A stretch of 64,000 nucleotides of DNA from Bifidobacterium callitrichos DSM 23973 (GTDB lineage: Bacteria > Actinomycetota > Actinomycetes > Actinomycetales > Bifidobacteriaceae). Shown here piece by piece: positions 1 through 9,383 of the stretch. A model generated the notes under the pieces. The model was not told where the DNA came from. It saw only the letters and a program-made list of their open reading frames with translations, and made no database searches. Within the stretch, counting starts at the first letter, position 1, and each line of letters opens with the position of its first letter. Both the position numbers and the translations under genes were made by a program. The stretch is from contig NZ_JGYS01000005.1 of the NCBI RefSeq assembly GCF_000741175.1, positions 62,001 to 126,000 on the forward strand, given 5' to 3'.

Positions 1-249
1 TGCGAGGAGATGGCCTCGTTCGTCCCCGACGACGGCAGGCAGCGCGTGAACATCATCGTCGACCGCGAGCAGGCCATCGTCACCGCGATCCGCGAGGCGC
101 GCGAATCCACCGACCGCGACGGCCGCTTCAACATCGTGCTGGTCATCGGCAAGGGGCACGAGACCCGCAACATCATCAACGGCAAGGCGGTCTACTGGCC
201 CGGGGACGCGACCATCGTGCGCCGCGAGCTCGGCCTTGCGGCCGCGTGA
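1..249 (+). CDS. murE: MurE-type UDP-N-acetylmuramyl-peptide synthetase, C-terminal end (partial)
   Basis: The reading frame is open from base 1, so the gene begins upstream of the window and only its last 82 codons are visible. The tail contains LVIGKGHE, the loop typical of the C-terminal Mur ligase domain of MurE enzymes, followed by a short segment resembling the end of that domain. MurE adds the third residue (lysine or ornithine in bifidobacteria, from family knowledge) to UDP-MurNAc-dipeptide in the cytoplasm. The next two genes appear to make and attach D-aspartate to that same side chain, which supports the call. The dcw cluster at the other end of this window carries only a degenerate murE-like gene, so this is probably the functional copy. 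Amino-acid specificity cannot be judged from the fragment. Confidence 0.8.
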   Translation, partial: CEEMASFVPDDGRQRVNIIVDREQAIVTAIREARESTDRDGRFNIVLVIGKGHETRNIINGKAVYWPGDATIVRRELGLAAA

Positions 250-315
250 CGCCTTCCGATGCGTTTTCCATCATCACAGTTTTCCATCGTCACACATGGA
301 GTAAGGTGAGCAACC

Positions 316-1560
316 ATGACCCGATTTCAACCGATTCTGCTCGGTAGCGACATCAACGTGTACGGCATGGCCCGTGCATTCCATGAGGAGTACGGCATCG
401 TCTCGGACGCCTACGCCTACTTCCAGCTGAGCCCCACGAAGTTCAGCAGGATCGTCAACGTCCACATCGTGCCCGATTTCGACAACTTCGTCACCTTCCG
501 CGACTTCATGCTGAGTCTCGGCAAGCGGATGAAGGCGGAGGACCCCGATCGCGCGCTGCTGCTCATCCCCTGCGGCGACGTGTACGCGAACCTCCTAAGC
601 CAGTGCGGCGACGATCTGCGCAGGTACTTCGTCTACAACACCCTCGACATCAGGCTGTCGCGCAAGCTGGCCTACAAGGCCACCTTCTACCAGCTGTGCG
701 AGCAGTACGGGCTGCCGCATCCCAAGACGAAGACCGTCACCGCCGAGGACGTCAGGCTCGGCGCGTACAAGGACCTGCCCTTCGACTACCCGGTGGCCAT
801 GAAGCCGGCGAACTCCGTGGAATGGCTCAGCATCGACTTCGAAGGCCGCCGCAAGGCGTACATCTTCGACAATCCGGACGATCTGGACGTGATGATCCGC
901 CGCGCCTACGACGCCGGATACAAGTCCGAGATGGTCATCCAGGACTTCATCCCCGGAGACGACTCACGCATGCGCGTGCTCAACGCCTATGTGGACCATC
1001 ACCACCGCGTGCGCATGATGTTTCTCGGCCACCCGCTGCTCGAGGACCCCTCCCCCGTGGCGGCCGGCAACTACGCGGCGATCATCCCCGACTTCAATCA
1101 GCAGGTGTTCGACCGCATCAAGTCGTTCCTCGAGACCATCGGCTATGAGGGCGTCGCGAACTTCGACATGAAGTACGACGAGCGCGACGGCGAGTACAAG
1201 CTGTTCGAGATCAACCTGCGTCAGGGCCGCTCCAGCTACTTCGTCACGCTCAACGGGTTCAACCTCGCCAAATACTTCGTCGACGATCTCGTCGAGGACA
1301 CGCCGTTCGACGGGAACACGGTGTTCGGCCGCGGCTCGAAGCTGTGGCTGGAGATCCCCCGTTCGATCTTCACCGACTACGTTGCCGACGGCGAGGACAA
1401 GGACCGCGGGATCGCGATGATGAAATCCGGCGACTGGGGCACCACGCTCGAGTACTCGAAGGACATGAACCCGCTGCGCTGGCTGATGATCCGGCACATG
1501 TTCTCGATCTATAAGAAGAGCTATGCGAAGTACTTCAAGCAGAAGGGCGATTTGAAGTGA
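316..1560 (+). CDS. aslA: D-aspartate ligase of the peptidoglycan cross-bridge (ATP-grasp)
   Basis: This 414-residue ATP-grasp protein resembles the D-aspartate ligases of Enterococcus faecium (Aslfm) and Lactococcus lactis (AslA) along its whole length, as I recall those sequences. Shared blocks include PILLGSD.NVYGMAR at the N-terminus, a CGDVYA block, MKPANSVE, VIQDFIPGDDS.MRVLNAYV and NFDMKYD..DGEYKLFEINLRQGRSS near the metal-binding end of the ATP-grasp fold. These enzymes activate the beta-carboxylate of D-Asp with ATP and join it to the epsilon-amino group of the L-Lys (or L-Orn) of UDP-MurNAc-pentapeptide. The start has a GGAGTAAGGTGAG ribosome site. The gene lies 66 bases after murE and overlaps the racemase gene by four bases, so it is read as an operon. 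The cross-bridge chemistry of the host is inferred, not seen. Confidence 0.85.
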   Translation: MTRFQPILLGSDINVYGMARAFHEEYGIVSDAYAYFQLSPTKFSRIVNVHIVPDFDNFVTFRDFMLSLGKRMKAEDPDRALLLIPCGDVYANLLSQCGDDLRRYFVYNTLDIRLSRKLAYKATFYQLCEQYGLPHPKTKTVTAEDVRLGAYKDLPFDYPVAMKPANSVEWLSIDFEGRRKAYIFDNPDDLDVMIRRAYDAGYKSEMVIQDFIPGDDSRMRVLNAYVDHHHRVRMMFLGHPLLEDPSPVAAGNYAAIIPDFNQQVFDRIKSFLETIGYEGVANFDMKYDERDGEYKLFEINLRQGRSSYFVTLNGFNLAKYFVDDLVEDTPFDGNTVFGRGSKLWLEIPRSIFTDYVADGEDKDRGIAMMKSGDWGTTLEYSKDMNPLRWLMIRHMFSIYKKSYAKYFKQKGDLK

Positions 1561-2285
1561 GAAGACCGTTCTTCGCCGTCCTCGGCGGCATGGGATCGCT
1601 GGCCACGGAAAGCTACGTGCGTCTCGTCAACGCTGGCATCCACGCGACCTGTGATCAGGACTACCTCGACTACGTCGTGTTCAACGATGCGGGCGTGCCC
1701 GATCGCACCGCGTTCATCACCGGACAGTCGGACGACGACCCATTCCCCGTGATCGCCGACGACATCGACAAGGCCACGGCCATCGGCGCGAGCTTCATCG
1801 TGCTCACCTGCAACACGGCCCACTACTTCTACGATCAGTTCCAGGCCCTCACCCCCGTGCCGATCCTGCACATGCCGCGAGGCGCGGTGGCTCGTCTCGC
1901 CTCGCGCTACCCGGCCGACCGCTTCCCGCGCCTGGGATTCCTCGGCACGATGGGATCGCGCGCCTCAGGCGTGTACCGTCAGGCCGCCGAGGAGGCCGGA
2001 TACGAGTTCATCGAACCGGACGACGAGCTGCAGGATCGCATCACGTCGCTGATCTACGACGACGTCAAGGGCGATCGCGGGCTCGACCGGGGCCGATACG
2101 AGGCGGTGCTCTCCGCCATGCTCGACCCGGCCGGCTCGTGCCGCGCCGACGCGCTCGTGCTCGGATGCACCGAGCTGAGCGTGCTCAACGAGGCGTTCCC
2201 GATGCCGCAGCTGCCGCTTGTCGACGCGCAGGCGGTGCTGGTGGACGATACCATCACGCGCGCGAAGAGACTGCGGCTATCCTGA
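1557..2285 (+). CDS. racD: Aspartate racemase (Asp/Glu racemase superfamily)
   Basis: This 242-residue protein has the two-cysteine layout of PLP-independent Asp/Glu racemases: VLTCNTAHYF near residue 85 and LVLGCTELS near residue 204 supply the catalytic acid/base pair. It should convert L-Asp to D-Asp in the cytoplasm. It starts at a GTG that overlaps the ligase stop in a four-base GTGA overlap, indicating translational coupling. The pairing of a D-Asp ligase with a racemase matches the aslA/racD relationship known in lactococci. Glutamate racemase (MurI) is the alternative, but the tight coupling to the ligase favours aspartate. Its TGA abuts the smc stop codon with no spacer, so the two converging genes have no terminator between them beyond a short CCTGATCAGG palindrome. 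Confidence 0.82.
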   Translation: MRRPFFAVLGGMGSLATESYVRLVNAGIHATCDQDYLDYVVFNDAGVPDRTAFITGQSDDDPFPVIADDIDKATAIGASFIVLTCNTAHYFYDQFQALTPVPILHMPRGAVARLASRYPADRFPRLGFLGTMGSRASGVYRQAAEEAGYEFIEPDDELQDRITSLIYDDVKGDRGLDRGRYEAVLSAMLDPAGSCRADALVLGCTELSVLNEAFPMPQLPLVDAQAVLVDDTITRAKRLRLS

Positions 2286-5200
2286 TCAGGCGGGGTTGGT
2301 GATGCGCTGGCTGATGACGGCGGTGACGCCGTCGGAACGCATCGTGACGCCGTAGAGGGCGTCGGCGATGGACATCGTGCGCTGCTGGTGCGTGATGACG
2401 ATGAGCTGGGCGTGCTCGCGCAGCCTGTTCAGCGCGTTGAGCAGACGCGTCAGATTCACGTCATCCAGCGCGGCCTCGACCTCGTCCATCACGTAGAACG
2501 GGCTGGGGCGCGCGGTGAAGATCGCGAACAGCAGCGCCAGCGCGGTCAGGGACCGTTCGCCTCCGGACAGCAGGCTCAGTCGCTTCACACGCTTGCCGGC
2601 GGGACTCGCCTCGACGATCACACCGGTCGTCAGCATGTCGTCGGGGTTCTCGAGACGCAGTCTGCCCGTGCCGCCGGGGAACAGGGTGGCGAACATCGAC
2701 TCGAACGCCTTGGCGGTGTCGTCGAAGGCGGTGCGGAACACGCCGACCATCGTCCTGTCGAGTTCATCGATGAGTCCCATCAGATCGTCGCGGGACCTTG
2801 CCACGTCGTCACGCTGCTCGTTGAGGTACCGGTTGCGTTCCTCGAGCGCGGCGTACTCCTCGACCGCCAGCGGGTTCACCTTGCCCAGGGCCGTCAGATC
2901 GCGCTTCGCCTTCTCGAGGCGACGCTCCTGCTCGGCACGCACATAGGGCGTGGTCCGGTAACGGATATCTGCCGCATCGTCCGCGTCCGTATCATACGCA
3001 TCATCGTCGGGCGTCTCCAACGGAATCGGCGCGCCGGTCTCGTCAAGCACCGGCACCGGCCTGTCGGGGCCGTATTCTGCGATGAGATCCTCGACGCCCA
3101 TCGCGAGCTCGTCACGGATCCTCGCCTCCAGCTGGTCATGCTCGGAGGCGAGCCGCTCACGCACCACGTCGAGCTCGTGTTCGCGCGCGGCCAGCTCGCC
3201 CACCGTTGGCTCGATGGCGTTGCGTTGTTCGCGAAGGGCCCTGAGCTCCTCGTTGCGGCCGGAGGCGGCGGCCTGCAGTCTGTCGCGGCGATCCACGACA
3301 TCGGCGATGGCCTCGGCCACCAGCGTCTCCGCCCCTCGGGCGTCACGGGCCACGTTCCGGGCCTGTTCGGCCTGCTGCCGGCGTGCCGCGTTCACCGTCT
3401 CGACACGGGCGCGGCGTTCGGCCGCCTCCTTCGCATTGGCGTGCAGCAATCCCGCCTGACGGGCCAGCGATTCGGCCTTGCGGCTCGATTCGGTCCACGC
3501 GATACGCGCCGCCGTCTCCTGATCGCGCGCCAATGAAAGCGCCGACTCCAACGCGCGCTCACGCTCGGTGAGACCGTCGACATCGGCATCGCCGTCATCG
3601 GCGTGACCGGCGGCCTCGAGCATCCCGTTCAGATCGTCGAGACGCTCGCGATGCGATGCGCATTCGACGTCGATGCGTTCGATGCGATCCTTCAGGTCGG
3701 CGATGCGTCGTTCCAGAGCGGCGACGCGATCGTTCGCCTCCTTGAGCGATGCCTCGGCCTGGCGGGCCCTGAGACGGCGTTCCGTGCGCCGCTGCACCGC
3801 CTGATCGACCATACGCGCGGCCTCGTCACGTACCGCCTGCGCGCTCTTCACCTCCGCATCGAGCTTCGCCAGTTCGACGTTGAGCTCCCTGACCTGCTTC
3901 AATGCGCGATTCCGCTTGGCGTTCAACGTCAGATCGCTCTGTGACAGCGAGGAGCCTCCGGACGCGGCCACGCCATCGGCGAACACCTCACCCTCGCGGG
4001 TGACGGCGTGCATGCCGGGCCGTGAGGAGGCCGTATCTGACACCATTCGCTGTGCGGTCTCGGCATCTTCGGCGATCACATAGTCACCGATCAGCGCACG
4101 CACCGCGTCGACGACGCGTGCGGCGAGCGCGGGATCGGACGCGTCCGGATCGGCCTCGATCAGGGAGGCAAGGCTTGTCGCAGCGGTCTTATCGGATGCG
4201 GACGCCGGCACGGACGAAGCAGGCGCAGACGAAGCAGACGCGGCTTCGCCGGACGCGTTGACGACCACGGCCCTGCCGAGACGGTCGACGCGTGCCCGTT
4301 CGAGTGCGTGCAGCATGTGCGTTCCATCGGGTACGACCAGCGCACTGGCGTACCGTCCGAGCGCATGCGCCACGGCCTCCTCCCAGCCGTCGGCCACATG
4401 GATGAAATCGGTGAGCCTGCCCAGCACGCCGGCCTGAACATCGGATTCGAGCGCGCCTGCGGCGTTGCGGTTCTCCAACGTGTCCTTCAGCGCGTCGGCC
4501 TTGGCCTCCAGTGAGATCACCCGTGCGCCGAGCTCCCGGCGCCGGTCGAGCAGTTCGCCCAATGCGTCGCGGCTGTCGGCGAGGCGCGTGTGCGCCGCGT
4601 CCAGCGCCTCGGAGCCGTCGTCGCCGTCCGGATCCGACTCGCCCTTGAGACGGGCACGCAGCCCTACCGCCTCGCCATGCTCCTCCACCAGCGCGGCCAA
4701 TTGGGTTTCGAGGTCCCTGACCCGACCGGCGCCCAGCTGCACGGCGCCCTCCTCGCGAGCGATCATCTCGCGCAGGCCGGCGATGCGCTCGCCCCGCTCC
4801 TGCTGGGTACGACGCAGTTCGATCAGGGTCTGCCGGACGGCTGCGAGCCGCTGCTCGTCGGCCGCACGCCCTTCGGTGGCCTTGTCGAGTGCGATCCGCG
4901 CGTTGTCGGCCACGGCGGACTGCGCGGCCGCCTGCTCGTCGAGTTCGACGGCGCGATGCTCGAGGATCGTCGGATCCTCCCCCGGATTGTCGATCACCTG
5001 ACGAAGCAGGGAGTCGCCGCGCTCATCGGCGAGCGCCGACAGCGAGCGCAACCGCTCCTGGATCTGCATCAGGGAGCGCCATGTGCGATTCAGCCGGTCG
5101 AGGGCCGGACTGGACGAGCTGATGGAGGCCTCGGCCTGCTCGATGCTCACCTTGATCCGGGCGAGGCTGCGGCGTGACGCGGTGAGTTCGCCGCGCACGC

Positions 5201-5948
5201 GGGTGAGCTCGGCGCGCACGTCGTCGCGTTTCGCCGTCGAGGTGACGGCGTCGTCGGCGTACAGGCGGGATTTGGCGTCGCGCAGCGTGATCTGGATGGC
5301 GTCGGCGCGGCGGGAGACTCGCGCCTGCCGTCCGAGCGGGCCCATCTGGCGTCGGATCTCGCCCAGAAGGTCGTCGAGACGACTGAGGTTGGTCTCGGTG
5401 TTGGCGAGCTTGCGCAACGCGCGTTCCTTGCGTTTGCGATGCTTGAGGATGCCGGCGGCCTCCTCGATGAAGGCGCGGTGTCCTGCTGGGTCGGCCTTGA
5501 GGATCGAATCGAGGCGCCCCTGACCGACGATGACGTGCATCTGCTGGCCCAGACCGGTGTCGCTCAGAAGCTCCTGGATGTCGAGCAGGCGGCATGGCGA
5601 GCCGTTGATCGCGTATTCGGAGCCGCCGTTGCGGAAGATCGTGCGCGAGATCGTGACCTCGTCGTAGTCGATGTCCAGCGTGTGGTCGGTGTTGTCGATG
5701 GTGAGGCTGACCTGTGCGCGTCCCAATGCGGGTCGGGAGGACGTGCCTGCGAAGATCACGTCCTCCATCGAGGCGCCGCGCAGGTTCTTCGCGCCCTGTT
5801 CGCCCATGACCCAGGTCAGGGCGTCGACGATGTTCGACTTGCCTGAACCGTTGGGGCCGACCACGGCGGTGATGCCGGGCTCGAAGCGCAGGGTGGTTGC
5901 GGATGCGAAGGATTTGAAGCCTTTGAGGGTGAGTTCCTTGAGATACAC
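2286..5948 (-). CDS. smc: Chromosome partition protein Smc
   Basis: This 1220-residue protein is full length for bacterial Smc. It has an N-terminal head with Walker A GPNGSGKSN near residues 32-40, a long coiled coil rich in Ala, Arg and Glu, a hinge around residues 500-680, a second coiled coil, and a C-terminal head with the LSGGERSLTALALLFA signature near residue 1126 and the Walker B region MDEVEAALDD near 1152. Smc with ScpAB condenses and segregates the nucleoid. An acidic stretch of about 30 residues (rich in DDDAYDTDADD) interrupts the second coiled-coil half, and a Ser/Ala/Pro-rich insert lies inside the hinge. The ATG is four bases past the folC stop, so the two genes form a unit. 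Confidence is very high. Confidence 0.97.
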   Translation of the reverse strand: MYLKELTLKGFKSFASATTLRFEPGITAVVGPNGSGKSNIVDALTWVMGEQGAKNLRGASMEDVIFAGTSSRPALGRAQVSLTIDNTDHTLDIDYDEVTISRTIFRNGGSEYAINGSPCRLLDIQELLSDTGLGQQMHVIVGQGRLDSILKADPAGHRAFIEEAAGILKHRKRKERALRKLANTETNLSRLDDLLGEIRRQMGPLGRQARVSRRADAIQITLRDAKSRLYADDAVTSTAKRDDVRAELTRVRGELTASRRSLARIKVSIEQAEASISSSSPALDRLNRTWRSLMQIQERLRSLSALADERGDSLLRQVIDNPGEDPTILEHRAVELDEQAAAQSAVADNARIALDKATEGRAADEQRLAAVRQTLIELRRTQQERGERIAGLREMIAREEGAVQLGAGRVRDLETQLAALVEEHGEAVGLRARLKGESDPDGDDGSEALDAAHTRLADSRDALGELLDRRRELGARVISLEAKADALKDTLENRNAAGALESDVQAGVLGRLTDFIHVADGWEEAVAHALGRYASALVVPDGTHMLHALERARVDRLGRAVVVNASGEAASASSAPASSVPASASDKTAATSLASLIEADPDASDPALAARVVDAVRALIGDYVIAEDAETAQRMVSDTASSRPGMHAVTREGEVFADGVAASGGSSLSQSDLTLNAKRNRALKQVRELNVELAKLDAEVKSAQAVRDEAARMVDQAVQRRTERRLRARQAEASLKEANDRVAALERRIADLKDRIERIDVECASHRERLDDLNGMLEAAGHADDGDADVDGLTERERALESALSLARDQETAARIAWTESSRKAESLARQAGLLHANAKEAAERRARVETVNAARRQQAEQARNVARDARGAETLVAEAIADVVDRRDRLQAAASGRNEELRALREQRNAIEPTVGELAAREHELDVVRERLASEHDQLEARIRDELAMGVEDLIAEYGPDRPVPVLDETGAPIPLETPDDDAYDTDADDAADIRYRTTPYVRAEQERRLEKAKRDLTALGKVNPLAVEEYAALEERNRYLNEQRDDVARSRDDLMGLIDELDRTMVGVFRTAFDDTAKAFESMFATLFPGGTGRLRLENPDDMLTTGVIVEASPAGKRVKRLSLLSGGERSLTALALLFAIFTARPSPFYVMDEVEAALDDVNLTRLLNALNRLREHAQLIVITHQQRTMSIADALYGVTMRSDGVTAVISQRITNPA

Positions 5949-5952
5949 CTAG

Positions 5953-7461
5953 TTACTCGTCCTTGTTCGTCGCTTCCTCGTCGGACTGCTCGGCGTCGAA
6001 GTCCGTCTCGTCGGTGATGTCCGTGTCGTCGGGGTCGACGACGGGCTGGTGGATGCTCATCGCCTTTTTCATGACGGGGCTCATGTGCTCCTTGAGCATG
6101 GTGCGCGCGTCGCCCGCGGTAACGAAGCTGCCGCAGATGAGCACGCCGTGGCCGTAGCCAACGCCGAGATCGTCGGCTTCGTCGACGAGGTTCACGGCGG
6201 TCTGGATCGCGTCGGGCAGTTCCGGCTCCTTGATGACGCGGTCGCGGCCGAACACCTCCACGGCGATCTTCTCCAGTTCGTCGGCCGGCATGACGCGGTC
6301 GCGCCACGAGTTCTCGGTGACGACCACCTGGCTCAGGATCGGCTCGAGCACGCCCAGATACTCCTCGACCTGCTTGTCCTCCATCATGGCGATGACGCCG
6401 ACGAGCTGTTCGAAGTGGTAGTTCTCCTCGATGGCGGCGCGCAGCGATTCGGCGGCGTTCACGTTGTGTCCGCCGTCGACGATGATGGTCGGCGAGGTGC
6501 GGATCTGCTCGATGCGTCCGGGGATCTTCACGCCGGAGAGCGCCTCGGCGACGATGTCGCCGTCGAGCGCGCCGGAGACGGGGATCACCGCCTCGCAGGC
6601 GGCGAGCGCGGCGAGCGCGTTGTGTGCCTGATGCTCGCCGAACTTGGCGATCGGAACCTCCTCGTACGTGCCGAGCGGGGTGTTGAGGGTGACGACCTGA
6701 CCGCCGACGGCCGGGGTGCGGGAGACGACCTCCATCTCGTAGCCGTCGCGCACCAGCTTGGCGTGGTTGCGTTCGGCGGCAGCTTCGAGGATCGGCATGA
6801 CGGCTTCGGCGTGGGGCTGCGGGCCGATGACGGCGGTGCAGTCGGGCTTGATGATGCCGGCCTTCTCGGCGGCGATCTGCTCGACGGTGTCGCCGAGCCA
6901 CTGCATGTGGTCCATGTCGACTGGTCCGATGATCGCCGCATCGGCGTCGAGCACGTTGGTGGCGTCCCATGCGCCGCCCATGCCGACCTCGACGACGGCC
7001 ACGTCGACCGGGGCGTCGGCGAACTTCCAGATGGCCATCGAGGTGAGCACCTCGAAGAAGCTCATGCGCGGCTTGCCCTGCTCGCTCATCTGCTTGTCGA
7101 CCATGGCGACGAGATCCTTGATCTGATCCCACGCGTCGATGAAGTCGTCGTCGGACAGCTCCTGTCCGTCGATGGCGATGCGTTCGTTGATCTTCTCCAG
7201 ATGCGGCGAGGTGTAGAGGCCGGTGCGCATGCCGTAGGCGCGGCAGATGGCCTCGGCCATGCGCGCGGTCGAGCCCTTGCCGTTGGTGCCGGTCACGTGG
7301 ATCACGCGGAACGAGTCCTCCGGGTGGCCCAGCAGGTCCAGCATCAGATTCATGCGGTCCAGATCGAGATTGGTGGTGTTGTGCTCCGGTGGCCGGCTCA
7401 TGATGTCCAGCTCGACGTCCTCGATCGACTCCCCGTTCCTGTTCGGATGTTCGAATGACAT
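5953..7461 (-). CDS. folC: Folylpolyglutamate synthase / dihydrofolate synthase
   Basis: This is a Mur-ligase-superfamily protein of about 502 residues with P-loop VTGTNGKGSTARM, the FolC signature, followed by SPHLEKINERI (substrate loop) and FFEVLTSMA. It adds glutamate to folates and may also make dihydrofolate from dihydropteroate. The frame stays open upstream to 7584, but I place the start at 7461 (MSFEHPN), where GGGAG and AGAGGA ribosome-site elements lie directly upstream and homology begins soon after. The C-terminus ends in a highly acidic tail of about 30 residues after the conserved domain. It is transcribed first and smc follows after four bases. The gene is divergent from the aldo/keto reductase. 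Confidence 0.92.
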   Translation of the reverse strand: MSFEHPNRNGESIEDVELDIMSRPPEHNTTNLDLDRMNLMLDLLGHPEDSFRVIHVTGTNGKGSTARMAEAICRAYGMRTGLYTSPHLEKINERIAIDGQELSDDDFIDAWDQIKDLVAMVDKQMSEQGKPRMSFFEVLTSMAIWKFADAPVDVAVVEVGMGGAWDATNVLDADAAIIGPVDMDHMQWLGDTVEQIAAEKAGIIKPDCTAVIGPQPHAEAVMPILEAAAERNHAKLVRDGYEMEVVSRTPAVGGQVVTLNTPLGTYEEVPIAKFGEHQAHNALAALAACEAVIPVSGALDGDIVAEALSGVKIPGRIEQIRTSPTIIVDGGHNVNAAESLRAAIEENYHFEQLVGVIAMMEDKQVEEYLGVLEPILSQVVVTENSWRDRVMPADELEKIAVEVFGRDRVIKEPELPDAIQTAVNLVDEADDLGVGYGHGVLICGSFVTAGDARTMLKEHMSPVMKKAMSIHQPVVDPDDTDITDETDFDAEQSDEEATNKDE

Positions 7462-7645
7462 TCCTCTACGCTCCCTGCTGTGCTTCACTGTGCTCAAACC
7501 ACACAATGATAGCCGATCGGCAGTCCGACCGACATCCCCAACGGAGAAACCCGAACGTCCGTCAATCCGGCGTACAGTGGTCATGGGCGAAGCTCACGAT
7601 GAACGCCCATGACATCGATATATGACACCAACGAAGGGACACATC

Positions 7646-8503
7646 ATGGCAACACTGCTTGAACCGCCGGCGATCCCCGTGCGCAGGGCGCATGACGGAC
7701 TGGAGCTGCCGGCCATCGGCTTCGGCACGTACAAGGTCAACGGATTCGCCGGCGTCGAGGCGATCAAATCGGCGTTGGAGGTCGGCTACCGGCTCATCGA
7801 CTCCGCGTTCAACTACGAGAACGAGGGCGTGGTCGGCAAGGCGATCCGCGAGTCCGAGGTGCCGCGCGAGGACATCATCGTCACCTCGAAGCTGCCCGGT
7901 CGTCATCACCAGTACGATCAGGCGCGCGAGACGATCGAGGAGTCGGTGGCTCGCATGGGCCTCGACTACATCGACCTGTATCTGATCCACTGGCCGAACC
8001 CGTCGCAGGGACAGTTCGTCGAGGCGTGGCAGGCGCTCGTCGACGCACAGAGGCAGGGCATCGTCAGGCACATCGGCGTGAGCAACTTCCTGCCCGGCCA
8101 CATCGACCTGCTCATCCGCGCCACCGGCGTGACGCCCGCCGTCAACCAGGTCGAACTGCACCCGTTCTTCCAGCAGAGCGAGCAGCGCGCCTACGACGAG
8201 GCGCACGGCATCATCACCGAGGCGTGGAGCCCGCTGGGACGCGCCAACCAGATGCTCAAGGATCCGACCATCACGCGCATCGCCGACAGGCACGGCGTCT
8301 CCCCCGTGGCGGCGATCCTGCGCTGGCACCTGCAGCTGGGCGACGTGGCGATCCCGAAGTCGCTGCACCGCGAGCGCCAGCGCGCGAACCTCGACCTGAC
8401 CGGTTTCGCGCTCGACGAGCAGGATATGCGCGACATCGCGGCGATGGACAACCCGGAAGGGTACACGTTCGGTCAGAACCCGCACTGGCACGAGGAGGCC
8501 TGA
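7646..8503 (+). CDS. Aldo/keto reductase (2,5-diketo-D-gluconate reductase-like)
   Basis: This 285-residue NADPH-dependent oxidoreductase has the AKR TIM-barrel motifs: GFGTYKV at the start, IDSAFNYENEGVVGKAI with the catalytic Asp and Tyr, TSKL with the catalytic Lys, LIHWP with the catalytic His, GVSNFLPGHIDLL, and the cofactor segment IPKSLHRERQRAN. The frame opens at 7622, but the ATG at 7646 is preceded by AAGGGA at the right distance, so I chose that start. The substrate is not predictable; these enzymes reduce small carbonyls and sugar ketones. It ends seven bases before the converging tenA stop codon, and no strong terminator separates them. Confidence 0.9.
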   Translation: MATLLEPPAIPVRRAHDGLELPAIGFGTYKVNGFAGVEAIKSALEVGYRLIDSAFNYENEGVVGKAIRESEVPREDIIVTSKLPGRHHQYDQARETIEESVARMGLDYIDLYLIHWPNPSQGQFVEAWQALVDAQRQGIVRHIGVSNFLPGHIDLLIRATGVTPAVNQVELHPFFQQSEQRAYDEAHGIITEAWSPLGRANQMLKDPTITRIADRHGVSPVAAILRWHLQLGDVAIPKSLHRERQRANLDLTGFALDEQDMRDIAAMDNPEGYTFGQNPHWHEEA

Positions 8504-8510
8504 GGCCCTT

Positions 8511-9260
8511 TCAGGCTCGAGCGGCGTCCCACTCGCTCCTCCACGAGTACTGCATGTCGTAGGCGCTCGCCCAGAACATGTACTCGTTCTCGACTCCGGT
8601 GACGAAGATGTCGGCGAGCTCCTCAAGGCGGGTCTCGTCGAGGCCCGCCACGCGCCGCTCGATCTGTTCGATCAGCCATGCGGATCCGGACCAGAACTCG
8701 TCGGTCTTGTACATGTCGACCCAGCTGCCGTACGGGTTGTCCTCGAGTGTGCCGACGAACTCGCGGGCGAGGCGCTGGCCGTAGTCGGCGTACATCCACG
8801 CGCATGGCAGCACGGCGACGAGTATGTCGAGCAGGTCGCCGCCGTAGGCGATCGACAGGATGTTGGACGTGTAGGCGCGGGCGAACGCGGACTGGCGCAC
8901 TGAGTTCATCTCCTCCTCGGTGATGCCGTAGCTCGCCATGTACTTCCGGTGCATCGAGGATTCGACGTTGAAGATGGCGTTCTGCACGTTGGCCATGAAC
9001 TGCATCACCTCGGGGTCGCGCGTCTTGGTCAGGCCCAGCGCGTGGACCTTCGCGTAGTCGGCGAGGTAGCGGTAGTCCTGCAGCAGGTAGAAGGCGAACT
9101 TCTCGCGCGGCAGGGTGCCCTCGCCGAGCTCGCGCAGGAATGGCTGGCGGTAGCCCTCCTCCCAGATGACGTCGGCGGCCTCGCGCAGTCGGGTCGCGAA
9201 CGGCGGCAGGTGGTCCAGGGTGATCGCTCCGAACGCCTTCGCGTCGAACGTCGTGGTCAT
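8511..9260 (-). CDS. tenA: TenA family aminopyrimidine aminohydrolase / thiaminase II
   Basis: This 249-residue all-helical protein matches TenA/thiaminase II. Visible motifs are FAFYLLQDYRYLADYAK in the first third, LLDILVAVLPCAWMYADYG in the middle and YGSWVDMY further on. The family salvages the thiamine pyrimidine by hydrolysing amino-HMP, or cleaves thiamine. The family's catalytic cysteine is plausibly the Cys of LPCAW. A longer open frame runs upstream to 11507, but it is antisense to pepP and the Nudix gene. The real ATG at 9260 has a GGGAGC ribosome site. No TPP riboswitch is evident in the upstream spacer. It stands alone, divergent from the aminopeptidase gene. Confidence 0.9.
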   Translation of the reverse strand: MTTTFDAKAFGAITLDHLPPFATRLREAADVIWEEGYRQPFLRELGEGTLPREKFAFYLLQDYRYLADYAKVHALGLTKTRDPEVMQFMANVQNAIFNVESSMHRKYMASYGITEEEMNSVRQSAFARAYTSNILSIAYGGDLLDILVAVLPCAWMYADYGQRLAREFVGTLEDNPYGSWVDMYKTDEFWSGSAWLIEQIERRVAGLDETRLEELADIFVTGVENEYMFWASAYDMQYSWRSEWDAARA

Positions 9261-9383
9261 GGGGTGCTCCCTTCGATAAGCGGTCTCGATGAGGTGTGGT
9301 GGTACAGCACGACAGCGTACTAGGATGGGAACGGTAACACGAGACCCTTCTATGAGAAAGTATTCACCAGGGAGGAGTAATCC

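Noticed and set aside
9261..9383. Possible thiamine (TPP) riboswitch before tenA
   Set aside because: The spacer is short and lacks the CTGAGA element; only ordinary divergent promoter sequence is seen.
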